64,000 bases of DNA from Hyphomicrobiales bacterium (GTDB lineage Bacteria > Pseudomonadota > Alphaproteobacteria > Rhizobiales > Beijerinckiaceae), in the NCBI GenBank assembly GCA_027483895.1, contig JAIXTP010000032.1, positions 1 to 64,000 of the forward strand. The letters run 5' to 3'. Below are positions 43,901 through 52,600 of this stretch, in pieces (the first letter of the stretch is position 1; each line of letters opens with the position of its first letter). The notes beneath the pieces were generated by a model, which ran no database searches, was not told the origin of the DNA, and was given only the letters and a program-made list of their open reading frames with translations. The translations under genes and the position numbers were made by a program.

Positions 43901-46900
43901 GTATCGTTGCCGGTGCCGCCGGTGAGGAGGTCGTTTCCGTTGCCGCCGCTGATGGAGTCGTTGCCCGCACCGCCGTCCATGGTGTCGTGCGAGGCGGAGC
44001 CGATCAATGTGTCGGCACCCGAGCCCGTCAGCAGAGACTCGAACCCCGACACCGAGTCGATGCCCGACCAGCCGACGACGGTGACCCGCCCCGTGGAGAG
44101 ATCCGCGGTCACCGAGCCGGTGGCGGCCGCGTAGGAAAGCAGGTCGTTGCCCACGTCCGCCGAGACGGAATCGGCGCCGTCGTCCGCGAGCAGGGTGTCG
44201 TCGCCTTGGCCGAGATCGATCGTGTCGTTGCCCGCTCCGCCGGTGACGAAGTCGTTGCCGCTCTGCGCGAAGATCTGGTCCGCGCCGGCCCCGCCGTCGA
44301 TCGTCTCGCCGGCCGTCGAGCCGTTCACGGTATCGTTGCCGGAGCCCGCGACGTAGCTCTCGAAGCCTGAAACGGAGACCGTCCCGGTACCGCCCGTGAC
44401 GGTGACCCGGCCGTTCGCGATATCGATCGAGAGCGCGGCACTGACCGACGAGAAGGAGAGAAGGTCGTTTCCCGTGCCTCCTGCGAGCGAGTCGGCACCG
44501 ACGCCTGCGAGCACGGTATCGTCGCCCGCGCCGCCGTCCACGGTGTCGTCGCCTGCCCCGCCGATGATGGAGTCGTTGCCGTCGCCGCCGGAAAGCGAGT
44601 CGTTGCCCGCTGCACCGTCCAGCGTGTCGTTGCCGCCTGCGCCGGAGATGGTCTCGTTGCCCGAGGAACCGAGCACGCTGTCGGAGGCCGAACCGGTGGT
44701 GATGATCTCGAACCCGGAGATCGTATCGATCCCGGTCCAGCCGCCCACCGTCACCCGCCCCGCCGAGAGATCGATATTCACCGCGCCCGTGGCCGATCCG
44801 AAGGAAATGAGGTCGGTGCCCGCACCGCCCGAGACCGAATCCGCGCCATCGCCCCCGATGACGGTATCGTCGCCGTCGCCGGCGTCGACGGTGTCGTTTC
44901 CGATGCCGCCCGTCAGGACGTCGTTTCCGTCTCCGCCCGAGAGCGAGTCGTTGCCGCTCCCGCCGTCGAGCGTATCCGCACCGGAACCGCCGAAGATGGT
45001 CTCGTTGGCGGTCCCGCCGAGGACGCTGTCCGCCGCGGAGCCGGTCGTGACCATCTCGATACCGGCGATCGTGCTCACGCCGGTCCAGCCGGCCACCGTC
45101 ATGCGTCCGGCCACCAGGTCGAGCGTGACGGCATCGAGCGCGGCGGCGACGTTGAGATGATCGTTGCCCAGCCCGCCGTTGATCGAATCCGCACCCTCGC
45201 TCGCGATCAGGAGATCGTCGCCGGAGCCGCCGTCGATCGTGTCGTTTCCGATGCCGCCGTCCACCGTATCGTTGCCCGAGCCGCCGAAAAGGCTGTCGTT
45301 GCCCGAACCGCCCGATATTCCCTCGGCAAATCCCGCTCCGATGATGGTGTCGCCGAAGGCGGAGCCGACGACGGATTCGATGTTCGTGAACAAGTCGCCT
45401 GCGGCTTCCCCGGAGCCGGTGCCCGGCGCCGTGGCAAAATTGACGACTCCGATCGGACCGGAAGCGTTCGAGTAATCGACGATGTCGAATCCGTTTCCTC
45501 CGGCCAGGCGGTCGGCGCCGGTCCCGCCGAAAAGGGTGTCGTTGCCGTCGCCGCCGTCGAGCACGTCGTCGCCCGCCAGGCCGAAAAGCCGGTCATTGCC
45601 TGTACCGCCGAAGAACGTCTCGGCCTCGGCGGATCCCATGATCGTATCGTTGCCGGTGGACGTGTAGACGGTCTCGAAACCCGACACCGTCACGATGTCG
45701 GCAAGGCCGCTGAAGGTCAGAATGCCGGCGACGAGATCCAGAGACGCATCCCGCGCGACGCTGACGTCGATGCGATCGACGCCGCTGCCGCCGATGAGCG
45801 AATCGCTGCCCTGCCCGAGGTAGATGACATTGTCGTCGCCGGCTTCGCCGAAGACCGTGTCGTTGCCCACGTCGTCATTGAAGGTGTCGTTTCCGTCGCC
45901 GCCGACGAGCGAGTCGTTGCCTTCGTATCCCCAGAAGCGATCGTTGCCCGCCCCGCCGAAGATCGTGTCTTGGCCGGATTCCGCGCTGAGGCCTCCGTAG
46001 AGAGAGTCGTTTCCGTTGCCGCCGAAAATCAGGTCGTTCCCTTCGGCGCCGTTGAGCGTGTCGTCTCCGTCACCGCCGAGAACGGTGTCCTCGCCGAAGG
46101 ACGCATTGACGCTGTCTGCACCGCCGCGAGCATCGATGGAGTCATTTCCCAAGGAGCTCAGGAAGATGTTCGCAGCGTCCGAACCGAGCAGGGTGTCATT
46201 GCCCCACCATGAGTACAGGTTCTCGACATTGATCAGCGTATCGGCATCGGCCCATCCGGCCGAAGAGACGACGCCGGAGGCGAGATCGGCGAAGATGTCG
46301 ACGGGCGTTGCGTCGTTTCGACCGTCATACGTATCGATCCCGTCGCCGCCGTCGAAGGTATCACGCCCCTGCGGGCCGGTTTCCGTGAGGAAGGCGTCGT
46401 TTCCGGCGCCCCCGACGGCGAGGTCGTTTCCGCCACGGCCATAGATCGTATCGTTCCCGTCTTCTCCATAGAGCGTGTCGTCGCCGGCCTGACCGTTGAG
46501 GGTGTCGTTGCCGGTCCCGCCGCGGATCACGTCCGAAGAAGCCGACCCGCCGAGAAAGTCGTTGAAGGCCGAGCCGATGAGGCCTTCGAAGCCGGAGACC
46601 ATGTCTCCCGCGGCATGGCCGCCCGACTGGTTCAATTGCATCAGATTGAGGGTGACGGCTGCGTCGGATGCCGAATAGTCGAGAATGTCGAAGCCCGCTC
46701 CGCCGGCCAGCGAATCCCCGCCTGCACCGCCGATGATCGTCTCGTTCGCCGATCCGCCGATGATCGTATCGGCGAAGGCCGTACCTATGATGTATTCGAA
46801 CCCGGCGTAGGACGCGCCCGCAGTCCATCCGCCCGTGCCCCTTCCGGTGGTGAGATTGACCGCAATCGCCCCGGGCGCGAGCGAAAGGTCCAGCACGTCC

Positions 46901-48759
46901 GTGCCGACGCCGCCGTCGAGGGTATCCGCGCCCGAGACCGCCATGATCGTGTCGTCGCCGCCGGCGCCGAGGATGGAGTCGTCGCCCGCGCCGGTCACGA
47001 ATTTCTCGCCTGCCTCCGAACCGAACACCGTATCGTTGCCCGAACCGAGCCGGATTTCTTCGATGCCGGACAGCGTATCGAGGCCCGCGAGCCCGACGAC
47101 GGACGAGACCCCGGTCGCGAGGTTCACGAAAGCGCCCGCCGAACGGTCGGAAAGATCGTAGATGTCGTATCCGTCGCCGCCCTCGATGAGGTCGTTGCCG
47201 ACGTCGGAATAGAAACTGTCGGAGCCCCCCCGGCCGCGCAGAGTGTCGTCGCCCGCTCCGCCGCGAAAGAACTCGTTTCCTGCCGAACCTGCCAGAAGAT
47301 CGTTCTTCGATGAACCTTCCAGCGCTTCGATCCCGGAGATCTGGTCCCCGGCCGCGAACCCGCCCCACCCGGTCCCCGCCGCGAGATCGACGGAAACGCT
47401 CTCGTGCGATCGGATGTAGGAGAGCTCGTCGATGCCGGTGCCGCCACGGATGATGTCTTGACCGGCACCGGCTTCGATGCGGTCGTCCCCGCCGCCGGAA
47501 TCGATGTAATTGCCGGCAGGTCGCGCGAACAGGACCGCCGTTTCAAGGCCGGTCGCCGGATCGACATAGACCGTGTCGGAGGCCGACCGGACGTCCCTGA
47601 CGCCCACCATCGCGAAGCTTTGGACCAGAAGGTAGCCGGTTTCCGTACCGACGAGGAACTCGATCCCCATCTTGGATCGAGAAAAGAAGCCTTCCGCATC
47701 GGGAACGGCATCGTTCGTGGGCAATGAGTAGGCGAGATCGAGCGATATCGCGTTCGGCGAGCGCGCCAAATCGATGGGCACCACGAAACGCTCGCCGACT
47801 TGGGAGGCGTTGAGCACCGAATATTCGGCGGGAAGTCCGAACACGCGCGCCAGCAGCGGCTGCATATCGGCCTGGGGCATCGTGAAATCGACCACGAGCC
47901 GTCGAAGTGCGGTGCCCTGGGGCGCGATGCCGAGGTCGTCGGCTCGAATGAGGTCGCCGCCCGCGCCGCCGAGGAGCGTCTCCATCGCGATCTGTGAGGC
48001 ATAGGACGGATTCGTGTCCGCACCCGGCGCCGCCGAACCGCCCATGATCACGAAGCCGCCATTGACCTCCGCGCTGGTCGAACCGCTCATTCCGAGAAGG
48101 GTCAGCCTCAGCCTCGCCGTTTCACCCGTTCCCTCCCCGAGCTCGCCGGCGCCGTCGTCCGGCGTCTCGACCTTAGGCTGCTCGGCCGGCGGCGGCGTCG
48201 GGGGAGCGGCGGGCGGCGCCGCAGGCGACGACGAGGATGCCGCCTTGTCCTGGGGAACCGCGCGGGGCGCCGGCGGCGGGGGATCCGGCGGCAGGGCCGC
48301 GGCCTCGCTTTCGGGTGTTGCGGGCTTGGTGAGCGTCACGACCGAGACGGGCTCGATGACGGTCGGGGTCGATTCCTTTTCCCCGGGCTCCGGCGCCTTC
48401 GGATCCGCCGTTATCAGGCGCAGAGCAGGCAGGGTATCGGTCAGCTGCACCTCGGCGATTTCCGCGAGCACCTCCTGCGGCTTCACGCGGCGGTCCGCGA
48501 ACACGATCTCCAGCGCCTCGTTGCCGGCCATTTCGAGCGCAAGGCCCGGCAGGACGAGCTTCGCGCCGTCGGGGAAGACGAGCACCAGATCGACGTCCAG
48601 CGCCACCAGCTTGACGCCGGCGGAGGCGAAATCGAAATCGATCCTTGACCGCCCGACCGCATCGACGACGCGGATGCCGCCCGCCTCGGGCCGCCCGATG
48701 CGAGCACCGGCGTCGCCCGCCCCGAGCGTTCCGCCTATAGCAACAGCCTTATCCGACAT
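40903..48759 (-). CDS. Giant RTX protein (2618 residues), putative type I-secreted adhesin
   Basis: Residues 1-110 hold a unique N-terminal domain (VRVVDAVGRSRIDFDFASAGV-like, then LVLVFPDGAKLVLPGLALEM). Residues about 120-195 form a Pro/Ala-rich linker. A second region (about 200-430) has no RTX. From about 430 on there are roughly 17 modules: each has RTX nonapeptides GGxGNDTL and a spacer like VTLDLAAGRATVSGWSGIDTLSGFES. At about 2097-2237 a jelly-roll-like module is inserted (NPGFENDTTSWTV..., YVLAFDARSIGGDG, SWAMDNVRVYEV), resembling CBM4/9-type carbohydrate-binding folds. The C-terminus (TYTIFTADDHQTEAARLIVDAA) fits a T1SS signal. It lies between hlyD-like and tolC-like genes. It is probably a surface adhesin or matrix protein binding calcium. 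Confidence 0.92.
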   Translation of the reverse strand: MSDKAVAIGGTLGAGDAGARIGRPEAGGIRVVDAVGRSRIDFDFASAGVKLVALDVDLVLVFPDGAKLVLPGLALEMAGNEALEIVFADRRVKPQEVLAEIAEVQLTDTLPALRLITADPKAPEPGEKESTPTVIEPVSVVTLTKPATPESEAAALPPDPPPPAPRAVPQDKAASSSSPAAPPAAPPTPPPAEQPKVETPDDGAGELGEGTGETARLRLTLLGMSGSTSAEVNGGFVIMGGSAAPGADTNPSYASQIAMETLLGGAGGDLIRADDLGIAPQGTALRRLVVDFTMPQADMQPLLARVFGLPAEYSVLNASQVGERFVVPIDLARSPNAISLDLAYSLPTNDAVPDAEGFFSRSKMGIEFLVGTETGYLLVQSFAMVGVRDVRSASDTVYVDPATGLETAVLFARPAGNYIDSGGGDDRIEAGAGQDIIRGGTGIDELSYIRSHESVSVDLAAGTGWGGFAAGDQISGIEALEGSSKNDLLAGSAGNEFFRGGAGDDTLRGRGGSDSFYSDVGNDLIEGGDGYDIYDLSDRSAGAFVNLATGVSSVVGLAGLDTLSGIEEIRLGSGNDTVFGSEAGEKFVTGAGDDSILGAGGDDTIMAVSGADTLDGGVGTDVLDLSLAPGAIAVNLTTGRGTGGWTAGASYAGFEYIIGTAFADTIIGGSANETIIGGAGGDSLAGGAGFDILDYSASDAAVTLNLMQLNQSGGHAAGDMVSGFEGLIGSAFNDFLGGSASSDVIRGGTGNDTLNGQAGDDTLYGEDGNDTIYGRGGNDLAVGGAGNDAFLTETGPQGRDTFDGGDGIDTYDGRNDATPVDIFADLASGVVSSAGWADADTLINVENLYSWWGNDTLLGSDAANIFLSSLGNDSIDARGGADSVNASFGEDTVLGGDGDDTLNGAEGNDLIFGGNGNDSLYGGLSAESGQDTIFGGAGNDRFWGYEGNDSLVGGDGNDTFNDDVGNDTVFGEAGDDNVIYLGQGSDSLIGGSGVDRIDVSVARDASLDLVAGILTFSGLADIVTVSGFETVYTSTGNDTIMGSAEAETFFGGTGNDRLFGLAGDDVLDGGDGNDTLFGGTGADRLAGGNGFDIVDYSNASGPIGVVNFATAPGTGSGEAAGDLFTNIESVVGSAFGDTIIGAGFAEGISGGSGNDSLFGGSGNDTVDGGIGNDTIDGGSGDDLLIASEGADSINGGLGNDHLNVAAALDAVTLDLVAGRMTVAGWTGVSTIAGIEMVTTGSAADSVLGGTANETIFGGSGADTLDGGSGNDSLSGGDGNDVLTGGIGNDTVDAGDGDDTVIGGDGADSVSGGAGTDLISFGSATGAVNIDLSAGRVTVGGWTGIDTISGFEIITTGSASDSVLGSSGNETISGAGGNDTLDGAAGNDSLSGGDGNDSIIGGAGDDTVDGGAGDDTVLAGVGADSLAGGTGNDLLSFSSVSAALSIDIANGRVTVTGGTGTVSVSGFESYVAGSGNDTVNGSTAGETIDGGAGADQIFAQSGNDFVTGGAGNDTIDLGQGDDTLLADDGADSVSADVGNDLLSYAAATGSVTADLSTGRVTVVGWSGIDSVSGFESLLTGSGADTLIGSASHDTMDGGAGNDSISGGNGNDLLTGGTGNDTVDGGLNNDTIIAGDGADLMSGGAGNDLISFASAPGAVTLNLTLGTAVVTGWTGVDTISGFESAVMGASADSVIGSASNDTVDGSAGDDTLSGDAGNDSLTGGIGNDRLDGGSGNDMLEGGVGNDIIDGGLGDDTITAGDGADFVVGGSGNDLMSFAAAVGSVTLDLTAGRATVAGWSGTDSLSGFELFEGGSFVDTMLGSSADERFDGGAGGDSIFGDGGNDSLDGGLGSDTLHGGTGNDTVNGGDGADSLVGGAGNDLLSFASATGSVTLDLVAGFASVAGWSGVDTLSEFESYAGGAGSDSMTGSAVGETMDGASGNDTLSGEAGDDVLLGDVGNDSLLGGIGNDSLDGGIGNDLLDGGVGNDTVDGGSGDDTVTAADGADSVSGGSGNDLLSFAAATGAVTLDLAAGRATVSGWSGIDTLSSFESAEGGSGSDTLLGASGNETLFGGLGNDSVNGGGGADALFGGDGADTLTGDANLVQNPGFENDTTSWTVPATASGTGRLLANSDANAAFVTEGQASFTLGQLGAALSQTLQTVGGRNYVLAFDARSIGGDGARIDVIDGSTVLASSSPTFVSGFRSYSLAFTAVDGDTTISFTLDRKGTASWAMDNVRVYEVAGPADALTGGAGDDLLAGGTGNDTIDGGAGSDTVDFSYAAGGAGVSLTLNGASDAVATIGASDVDVVRNVEHVIGTGFDDTLTGDSGANRLIGGLGNDSLSGGLGDDTLSGGWGQDSYDGGDGFDVLDFSTYSTNSSITVQLSGTAVGSITLSGEGTEQFRNIEGVIGSRNADSLVGDGSANMLSGMAGADTLAGGAGNDSLYGGDGDDTMRGDDGNDLLDGGAGTDTLDGGLGNDTLVGTFGTDALSGGDGNDRFLLDGSALSFGATTVSGGAGTDVAAFSALRSGATADNLAALLRQVEEIDFRSAGVNVNQSWDAADITAVSGGTSLTLRVDAGDTISIAEPASRWTASTTGTTTTYTIFTADDHQTEAARLIVDAA

Positions 48760-49029
48760 ACCGACGCCTACCTGAAAACTCGAAGGTCATAGAACGAAAA
48801 CGTATTCAATGCCGGATTTCATAGCATATTCGAGCGAGTTACGACAGAATAATCTTTTTAATCATTACCCGTTCAAATTTAAGACTATTTGGATCCCGTA
48901 TTAACATTTTGGAAGAGACGGCCCCGGACGGACGCCGGCGGACTCACGAAATTCAATCTTTCGTTAACCATAAAAGGGCAGAAAGTGGCTCGTGAGTATT
49001 GCGTTTGATTCGTTGTTCGGGAGGCGCCC
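48760..49029. other. AT-rich divergent promoter region (RTX protein / TolC)
   Basis: This 270-bp stretch is far poorer in GC than its neighbours, especially 48780-48960. It contains TTAACCAT (48964-48971), like a CtrA half site, near the tolC-like start. No open frame is supported. Such AT-rich regions are often targets of xenogeneic or MucR-type silencers, but no site is provable by eye. Confidence 0.4.
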
Positions 49030-50514
49030 GTGCGCGTTGGATTTCCTGCCGTCCTGCTGACCGTCTGCATGTCTGCGGCATTTCCGTCATCTTACGCATG
49101 GTCCGCGGAACGGAGCGCCGGACCGCCCAAACCGTGCAAGGACTGCACGGGGGAGCGCAAGACCAAGCGGACGAGCGCGATCTCGGCCGCACCGGACAAT
49201 CTCCCGGACGCCGTGAGACGCGCCCTCCTCCATCACCCGCAGATGGGCATCGCACGGTCTCGCGTGCTGGAAGGTGCGGCGGGAGTGGATGCCGCGCTTT
49301 CGGGCCGCTATCCGCAACTGGATGCCCGGCTGGCAGGCGGCGGCGGCGTGCTCGGCACGACCCCGACCTACCTTTCGGACTCGGTCTACGGACCCAAACA
49401 GTCGATCGGCGGTGCGCGCGGCGAAGCGCAGCTCACGGCGCGCCAGCTCATCTATGATTTCGGCGCCCGCTCGGAACAGATCGCCTCCGCCGAAGCCCGG
49501 CGGCACAGCGCGGAGCGGATCACCTCGGATGTCGCCGAGGACATCGCCCTCAAGACCGCCGAAGTCTATCTGAAGGTGCTCGAGAGCCGCGAGATCCTGG
49601 CCGCCGCGGAAGAGAACGTGGCGGCGCTCGACCGCCTTCGCCGGCTGATCGAAGAAAACGAGAAGAACGGCAATTCGACCAGCGCCGACGTGAACCGCAT
49701 CCGCGCGAAACTGGCGGACGCCACGTCGATCGCCTCCGACGCCCGTTCCGATGCGGCCAATGCCGCCGACGCCTTCCGCCGGCTGGTCCGCGTGGATCCG
49801 GGCCCGTTGCGCGGGGCCGCGCGTCCCACGAACGCCCTGCCCCGCTCCGTCGACGAGGCGGTGAGCCGGCTGACCGGCAGCAATCCCAGACTGCTCGCGC
49901 TGGCCGCGACGGCCGATGCGGCCCGCAAAGACGCCGAAGCCCAGCGCGCGTCCGACCGACCGCTCGTGACGCTCGATGCGGATCTGATCCAATCGACCCG
50001 TTCCGGCCACAAGCGGCAGGACGAGCTGGACGGCAGGGTCATGCTGACGATGCGCAAGAACCTGTTCGACGGCGGCCTTGCCAATGCGCAGGTCCGTCAG
50101 GCGCTCGAACGCGCCGAGCAGGCCGAGCTGCAGCATCGCCTCGCCTTCGAGGAAGCCGAGGCCGATCTGAGGCAGGCCTACCGGGCGATCTCCGGCGCGC
50201 GTGAGAAATATGCAGGCCTCCGCGCCGGCGTCGAGAGCTCGGCCAAGGCGCGGGAGCTCTACGACGAGCAGTTCGCGGGCGGCAAGCGCACGCTGTTCGA
50301 ACTCCTCGACATTCAGGCCGCCTATTTCATAGCCCGCCGCAGCCAGATCGCGAACCGCTTCGAGGAACACCGCGCGGTGTTCAGCGTGCTCCGGAGCCTC
50401 GGCCGGCTGAGCGCCACCATCCTCGACGCGAAACCCGATCCCGAAGCGGCGGAAAAGGCGGAAACGGCTCCGGCCGGCGAAGCTCCTTCCGAGGCTCCTT
50501 CCGCGGCCGAGTGA
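49030..50514 (+). CDS. TolC-family outer-membrane protein of the type I system
   Basis: The protein has 494 residues. The GTG start at 49030 has GGGAGG upstream. A signal peptide (VLLTVCMSAAFPSSYAWSA) is followed by two outer-membrane-efflux repeats: LPDAVRRALLHHPQMGIA... and MLTMRKNLFDGGLANAQVRQALERAEQ, each with long amphipathic helices. LTARQLIYDFGARSEQIASAEA and KRTLFELLDIQAAYFIARRS are classic TolC/LapE strings. The acidic/Ala-rich C-terminus is atypical but common in T1SS members. It is divergent from the RTX gene and completes the exporter with the ABC and HlyD proteins. Confidence 0.93.
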   Translation: MRVGFPAVLLTVCMSAAFPSSYAWSAERSAGPPKPCKDCTGERKTKRTSAISAAPDNLPDAVRRALLHHPQMGIARSRVLEGAAGVDAALSGRYPQLDARLAGGGGVLGTTPTYLSDSVYGPKQSIGGARGEAQLTARQLIYDFGARSEQIASAEARRHSAERITSDVAEDIALKTAEVYLKVLESREILAAAEENVAALDRLRRLIEENEKNGNSTSADVNRIRAKLADATSIASDARSDAANAADAFRRLVRVDPGPLRGAARPTNALPRSVDEAVSRLTGSNPRLLALAATADAARKDAEAQRASDRPLVTLDADLIQSTRSGHKRQDELDGRVMLTMRKNLFDGGLANAQVRQALERAEQAELQHRLAFEEAEADLRQAYRAISGAREKYAGLRAGVESSAKARELYDEQFAGGKRTLFELLDIQAAYFIARRSQIANRFEEHRAVFSVLRSLGRLSATILDAKPDPEAAEKAETAPAGEAPSEAPSAAE

Positions 50515-50753
50515 TCGACCGAAGGCAGGCGGATGGAGATCCGCTCGCCGTTTGAAGACGTCCTCCGGCGCCTGACCACCGACACGGCGAAGGACGACAT
50601 TCTCCCGATCCGGGCGCTCGGCAAGATGAGGCGGCCCGAACTCACCGGTTCGGCGGCTCCGGTCTTCCTGATCGGGTCGGGGTGCGTGACGCTTTTCGCC
50701 GCGCTTCACCGCAGCGGCATGGACCGAGCCTTTCGGCTCCGCCCGGGCAGGGG

Positions 50754-51320
50754 CTATTCGGCCACCCGGGTGCGCCCGCGCCCGAATTCGAGGGCGGGTT
50801 CCCAATCGGCGGGATTGCCGTATTCGTCGCCGGGGCGCAGCGAGAGGATCTCGCCCAAGCGGTTGCGGGCGCGGTTGACCCGGCTCTTCATGGTGCCGAC
50901 CGCGCAATTGCAGATGTTCGCGGCTTCCTCATAGGACAGGCCCGAGGCGCCGACGAGGATCAGCGCCTCGCGCTGGTCGGGCGGCAGAAGCAGCAGCGCC
51001 TCGCGGAAGTCGAGCAGATCCATGTGGCCCATCTGGGCCGGGCCCGTGGCGAGACGCGCCGCGATCTGCCCTTCGGGATCGGCCACCTCGCGTCTTCGCT
51101 TCCGATATTCGGAATAGAAGAGATTGCGCAGGATCGTGAAGAGCCAGGCCGACATGTTCGAGCCTTCCGCGAACGAGTCGAGATTGCTCCAGGCCTTCAT
51201 CAGGGTTTCCTGAACGAGATCGTCGGCGCGGTCCATGTTGCCGCACAGAGACATCGCGAAGGCGCGAAGGCTCGGGATCGCGGCGAGCAGATCCGATTTT
51301 ACGCCCGGGCCGGCTTTCAC
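50754..51320 (-). CDS. ecfG: EcfG-type extracytoplasmic-function sigma factor
   Basis: The protein has 188 residues with no anti-sigma domain. Region 2 reads LRAFAMSLCGNMDRADDLVQETLMKAWSNLDSF, and NMSAWLFTILRNLFYSEYRK completes it. Region 4 reads LLLLPPDQREALILVGASGLSYEEAANICNCAVGTMKSRVNRAR, with the signature CAVGTMKSRVNRAR of EcfG/RpoE2. It drives the alphaproteobacterial general stress regulon and is held by NepR until phosphorylated PhyR takes NepR away. The GTG start at 51320 overlaps the nepR stop by 4 bp, so sigma and anti-sigma are made in step. Confidence 0.96.
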   Translation of the reverse strand: MKAGPGVKSDLLAAIPSLRAFAMSLCGNMDRADDLVQETLMKAWSNLDSFAEGSNMSAWLFTILRNLFYSEYRKRRREVADPEGQIAARLATGPAQMGHMDLLDFREALLLLPPDQREALILVGASGLSYEEAANICNCAVGTMKSRVNRARNRLGEILSLRPGDEYGNPADWEPALEFGRGRTRVAE

Positions 51321-51538
51321 GTGCCGTCTCTCCCCTTCTTCTCGCGATCGAGCTGTTCGAGCAGCTCGAGCAAACGATCGGGAACCGGCTGGTTGAGCAC
51401 GTCGTCATAGACGGCACGCAGCTGGCGTCCGATGTGATCCTGAACCTGAACCTGGATGCCGGGCTTGCCGGCTCCCTCGCCCGCGCGCGCCCCGGGCTTG
51501 TTGCCCGCCATGTTACGCACGCTCCTCTTCTGCTCCAT
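51317..51538 (-). CDS. nepR: NepR anti-sigma factor
   Basis: The protein has 73 residues. The central block HIGRQLRAVYDDVLNQPVPDRLLELLEQLD is the NepR helix pair that binds both EcfG and PhyR. The ATG at 51538 has GGAGGG upstream and gives the usual length; a GTG at 51562 is possible. It is first in the nepR-ecfG operon, under an EcfG-type promoter, so the circuit feeds itself. Confidence 0.93.
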   Translation of the reverse strand: MEQKRSVRNMAGNKPGARAGEGAGKPGIQVQVQDHIGRQLRAVYDDVLNQPVPDRLLELLEQLDREKKGRDGT

Positions 51539-51594
51539 CCCACCCTCCGAGGGGTCCTGCACGGCGGTCCCATCCGACCGACCGAGCCGATTAC

Positions 51595-51619
51595 AACGTT
51601 TTGACGTGGCCCCGGTTCC
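51595..51619 (-). promoter_or_regulatory. EcfG-type promoter of nepR-ecfG
   Basis: On the minus strand the -35 GGAAC (51619-51615) is followed after 16 bases by CGTT, the exact EcfG consensus. It sits 57 bp upstream of the nepR ATG. Confidence 0.85.
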
Positions 51620-51625
51620 GTCGAA

Positions 51626-51651
51626 GGAACCTTAGCCTCCAAGCTCGCGTT
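51626..51651 (+). promoter_or_regulatory. EcfG-type promoter of phyR
   Basis: On the plus strand GGAAC (51626-51630) is followed after 17 bases by CGTT (51648-51651), facing phyR. Its -35 is only 7 bp from the -35 of the divergent nepR promoter. Confidence 0.78.
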
Positions 51652-51724
51652 TTCGGAAAGCCGTCGCCACGATTTCGGCGCGCGCATGCATCAGGATCGG
51701 CGATACCAAGAACCCGGGGGGCCA

Positions 51725-52537
51725 ATGCCGACGTCCGAACTCATCGTTCCGCACCTGCCTTATCTCCGCCGCTTCGCCCGGGCGCTGGCGGGCAGCCAGA
51801 CCGTCGGCGACATCTATGTCCAGGCGGCGCTGGAGGCGATCATCGCCGAACCTCAACTCGTCACCGAGGCCAAGGACGCCCGCATCGCGCTTTACAGGAC
51901 GCTGCTCGGGGTGTGGCGGTCGGTCACCATCAACGCGATCACCGACCCTTCGGGTTCCCCGCTGGAGACGAGCGCGCGCCGGAATCTCGAGGCGATCACG
52001 CCGCGGCCGCGCATCGCCTTTCTGCTGCGATCGCTCGAAGGCTTCGGAATCGAACAGATCGCCCAGACGCTCGATTGCTCGGTGGCGGAGGCCCAAGGGC
52101 TCGTCGACGCCGCGGGCCGGGAGATCGCCGAGCAGATCCGGACGGACGTTCTCATCATCGAGGACGAGCCCTTCATCGCGCTCGACCTGCAGACGCTGGT
52201 CGAAGATCTCGGCCACAATGTCGTGGACGTCGCGCGCACGCATCGCGAGGCCGTCGCCGCCATCAAGAATCTCGAGCCCGGGCTGATCCTTGCGGACATC
52301 CAGCTCGCGGACGGTTCGTCCGGCCTCGACGCGGTGAACGAGATCCTCGGTTCGCTCGAAGTGCCCGTGGTGTTCATCACCGCCTATCCGGAACGCTTCC
52401 TGACCGGGGACAGGCCCGAACCGGCCTTTCTCATCACCAAGCCCTTCCTGATCGAGACGGTGAAGGCGGTGATCAGCCAGGCGCTGTTCTTCGACCGCCG
52501 CTCGCACCGGCCCCGTCACGCGGAAATGCGCGCCTGA
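51725..52537 (+). CDS. phyR: PhyR response regulator (anti-anti-sigma)
   Basis: The protein has 270 residues. The N-terminal half is a sigma-factor mimic (LPYLRRFARALAGSQTVGDIYVQAALEAI; ALYRTLLGVWRSV). The C-terminal receiver has phosphoacceptor Asp191 in LILADIQLADGSSG and the conserved Lys in FLITKPFL. When phosphorylated by HWE/HisKA_2 kinases, PhyR captures NepR and frees EcfG. The ATG at 51725 begins the known N-terminus (PTSELIVPHLPYLRR); GGGGGG lies just before it. It is divergent from nepR-ecfG. Confidence 0.96.
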   Translation: MPTSELIVPHLPYLRRFARALAGSQTVGDIYVQAALEAIIAEPQLVTEAKDARIALYRTLLGVWRSVTINAITDPSGSPLETSARRNLEAITPRPRIAFLLRSLEGFGIEQIAQTLDCSVAEAQGLVDAAGREIAEQIRTDVLIIEDEPFIALDLQTLVEDLGHNVVDVARTHREAVAAIKNLEPGLILADIQLADGSSGLDAVNEILGSLEVPVVFITAYPERFLTGDRPEPAFLITKPFLIETVKAVISQALFFDRRSHRPRHAEMRA

Positions 52538-52571
52538 GGGCGCGCATCGATCCGTTTTCCGATCTCGGGAA

Positions 52572-52600
52572 AGGCTCTTCCCTGCGGAAGGGCCTCTTTC
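52572..52600. terminator. Hairpin terminator between phyR and the holin-like gene
   Basis: AGGCTCTTCC and GGAAGGGCCT pair over 10 positions (one G-U pair) with loop CTGC, with CTTTC after it on the plus strand and TTTCCC on the other. It may serve both convergent genes. Confidence 0.55.

Noticed and set aside
40942..46212. Long plus-strand frames (1142, 254 and 351 residues) antisense to the RTX gene
   Set aside because: They are made of repeated Val/Arg/Ala or Ser/Pro strings that mirror RTX codons on the other strand. No family motif or start signal.
50533..50934. A 133-residue plus-strand frame after the TolC gene
   Set aside because: Half of it lies antisense to ecfG and it is composition-driven (Arg/Ser-rich). 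No homology or conserved motif seen.
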